Assembly: GCA_029939835.1 (NCBI GenBank)
Contig: JAOZSE010000005.1
Span: forward strand, 1 to 35,669
Source: Pontiellaceae bacterium
GTDB taxonomy: Bacteria; Verrucomicrobiota; Kiritimatiellia; Kiritimatiellales; Tichowtungiaceae
Length of the DNA stretch: 35,669 bases
Direction: 5' to 3'
Of this stretch, positions 34,250-35,669 are shown piece by piece. The first letter of the stretch is position 1, and every line of letters starts with the position of its first letter. Under the pieces are notes generated by a model, which was not told the DNA's origin, did no database searches, and saw only the letters and a list, made by a program, of their open reading frames with translations. The position numbers were made by a program, and so were the translations under genes.

Positions 34250-35557
34250 TCAGAATTCAAAATTGTCCCATGCTCCCGCGCCAACCGGTGTGGTCTGAAT
34301 AGTTCCGATATCGTTGCCCGCCGCAAAATGGTAGTTGGAGATGGTGTTCCCGCTCGCAGTGTTGCGCACAATAATATTCCCAGCACCAATTACATCAATC
34401 CCATAGTAGGCGTTACTCGTCACATTGTTTCCATCAATCCGGTTGCCGGAGCCGATCACACGAATTCCCGCGACTTCAAGTGTGCTGTTGTGGCCGTTGT
34501 GGTCACAGGTATTGCCGATCACTTGGCATCCGGAATCTACCTGTATGCCGTAACGCGAGTTTTTGACGGCTGTGCAGCCGCTGATCGTGCTGCCGGAACC
34601 GGCATTAATGCCTTCATAGCCTGCATAATTTCCGTTGACCGTACAGTCAATGACCGTGCTACCAGTGCCGACGTTAATGCTGACCATACTTTTCCCGCTG
34701 ACCGTGCAGCTGATGACTGTACAGCCAGATCCTCCATTAATGCCATCATAAAAGGTGTTCTGCCGGACCGTACAGTCGCTGATCGTACTACCTGAACCAG
34801 CGTTAATGGCCACCGCTTCCCCAGACAAGGCTGAGCAAGCCTTGATCGTGCTGCCAAAACCCACCACAATGGCACCGCTGGAACCTCCTCTAGCAACACA
34901 ATTGTTGACTGTGCTCCCAGCACCGGCACGAATAGCGCAATTGTTCGCGCCCTCAGTTACGATTCCGGCTATGCAACAGCTGATTGTGCTCCGGTCGCCC
35001 GCAATAATGCCTCCATTGACCACACAACCGCTGATTGTGCTTCTGGCGCCTGTGGTAATGCCAAACCCTGAGTCTATCAAGCAATCGCTGATTCTGGAGT
35101 CGTCGCCTACAGTGATGCCATTAGGGTGGGATTTAGAGGTCTGACGAACGTTCCGGATGTGGCACGCGGTACCCGCAATGACGGGTTCCGGCCAATCGAT
35201 TATGCTACCGTTAAGTACCGTCAGGTTACGAAAGATGTTTTTTTGATAAATACCCTGTTCGCCTTCCCCGCTGCCGTCGTTATAGGTGAGCGTAAAGCCG
35301 TTGAGATCGATCGTCACGTCGTCGGCGTTGACTGTAATGCCGGTCTGCCCGCTCGTGGCCGTGAGGTTCGTCGTCAAATAGTACGAGCCGCTTTGACTGA
35401 TCACATATCCGGCACTGGATATTGGAGTTCGCGGCTCGACTTGATCAAGCGTTTTCATCATCGGCGCTGGTGCGCCCGGTGGCACCAGCGGCCCCTGCGC
35501 AAAAGCATTCAGTACACTTACAAATACCAAAAGACCTATTGATATTACAGACTTCAT
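34250..35557 (-). CDS. Secreted parallel beta-helix protein with 'GSTISDCTV' solenoid repeats
   Basis: The 435-aa protein has a signal peptide (about 1-20, 'IGLLVFVSVLNAFA') and then 'MKTLDQVEPRTPIS' near residue 34, an N-terminal segment that recurs in secreted beta-helix proteins of the PVC group. The body is a run of about 20-24-residue coils repeating 'GSTISDCTV', 'GSTVIDCTV' and 'GSTISGCTA', with a cysteine in most coils, ending 'GAGAWDNFEF'. It has a pectate-lyase-like fold, but no catalytic site can be named. GGGGGATATA precedes the ATG at 35557; the 19 upstream codons of the ORF track are not credible. It is the first gene of a two-gene operon with the aromatic-repeat protein. Nothing is seen in 35558-35669 beyond a possible TTGACG box on the minus strand. 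Confidence 0.87.
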   Translation of the reverse strand: MKSVISIGLLVFVSVLNAFAQGPLVPPGAPAPMMKTLDQVEPRTPISSAGYVISQSGSYYLTTNLTATSGQTGITVNADDVTIDLNGFTLTYNDGSGEGEQGIYQKNIFRNLTVLNGSIIDWPEPVIAGTACHIRNVRQTSKSHPNGITVGDDSRISDCLIDSGFGITTGARSTISGCVVNGGIIAGDRSTISCCIAGIVTEGANNCAIRAGAGSTVNNCVARGGSSGAIVVGFGSTIKACSALSGEAVAINAGSGSTISDCTVRQNTFYDGINGGSGCTVISCTVSGKSMVSINVGTGSTVIDCTVNGNYAGYEGINAGSGSTISGCTAVKNSRYGIQVDSGCQVIGNTCDHNGHNSTLEVAGIRVIGSGNRIDGNNVTSNAYYGIDVIGAGNIIVRNTASGNTISNYHFAAGNDIGTIQTTPVGAGAWDNFEF

Positions 35558-35669
35558 TATATCCCCCTTTTTCCCTAACGGGCGGACTTTAAGCCGGTCG
35601 TCGGCTACGCGCAAGAGTTGTGTGCGTCAAGTTCTGCAAAAAGGATTTCCGGCATCTCCTATTCGTTCC

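Overview
The window reads as a chromosomal segment of a bacterium in the PVC group, most likely Kiritimatiellota or Verrucomicrobiota. This is inferred from protein style, not from a marker gene. The signs are a GT117/DUF2723 membrane glycosyltransferase, secreted beta-helix proteins with a 'KTLDQVEPRTPI' N-terminal segment, secreted proteins that join aromatic repeats to thrombospondin type 3 calcium repeats, and palindromic repeats between genes. Gene density is high and the DNA is moderately GC-rich. No rRNA, tRNA, CRISPR array or transposase was seen.

Left part (1-10279), housekeeping and stress genes: a partial GT117-like protein running off the left edge (minus); a divergent membrane-anchored NERD nuclease-like protein; a DJ-1 family protein overlapping a diacylglycerol/sphingosine-kinase-like lipid kinase; a convergent MscS channel; a DUF481 outer-membrane protein; a flavodiiron protein (minus); and thiC behind a clear promoter and TPP riboswitch.

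Middle part (10280-13530): a structured leader that resembles a diverged GEMM-I (cyclic dinucleotide) riboswitch precedes an operon of three exported proteins. These are an FN3/Ig-repeat protein, a 98-aa protein resembling that protein's tryptophan-rich C-terminus, and a glycine-rich protein. A bidirectional-looking terminator closes the unit.

Right part (13646-33294), a Wzx/Wzy-type extracellular polysaccharide locus. On the plus strand: a nucleotide-sugar trio (Gfo/Idh/MocA dehydrogenase, hexapeptide acyltransferase, DegT aminotransferase), Wza-like export lipoprotein, Wzc-like co-polymerase with a degenerate Walker A, GT2, GT4, Wzy-like polymerase, Wzx-like flippase, a truncated polysaccharide deacetylase and a secreted beta-helix protein. 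On the minus strand: an asparagine-synthase-like protein, two intact polysaccharide deacetylases and two GT2 enzymes. No initiating polyprenyl-phosphate sugar transferase and no exosortase lies in the window. The set suggests an amino-sugar-acid polymer that is trimmed by deacetylases and perhaps amidated.

Right edge (33372-35557): a two-gene minus-strand operon of secreted repeat proteins.

Three kinds of palindromic intergenic repeat occur: 3535-3634, 19303-19366, and a related pair at 23716-23885 and 25514-25790 that brackets the flippase gene. These, the GEMM-like leader and the tryptophan-rich module are the least explained items.
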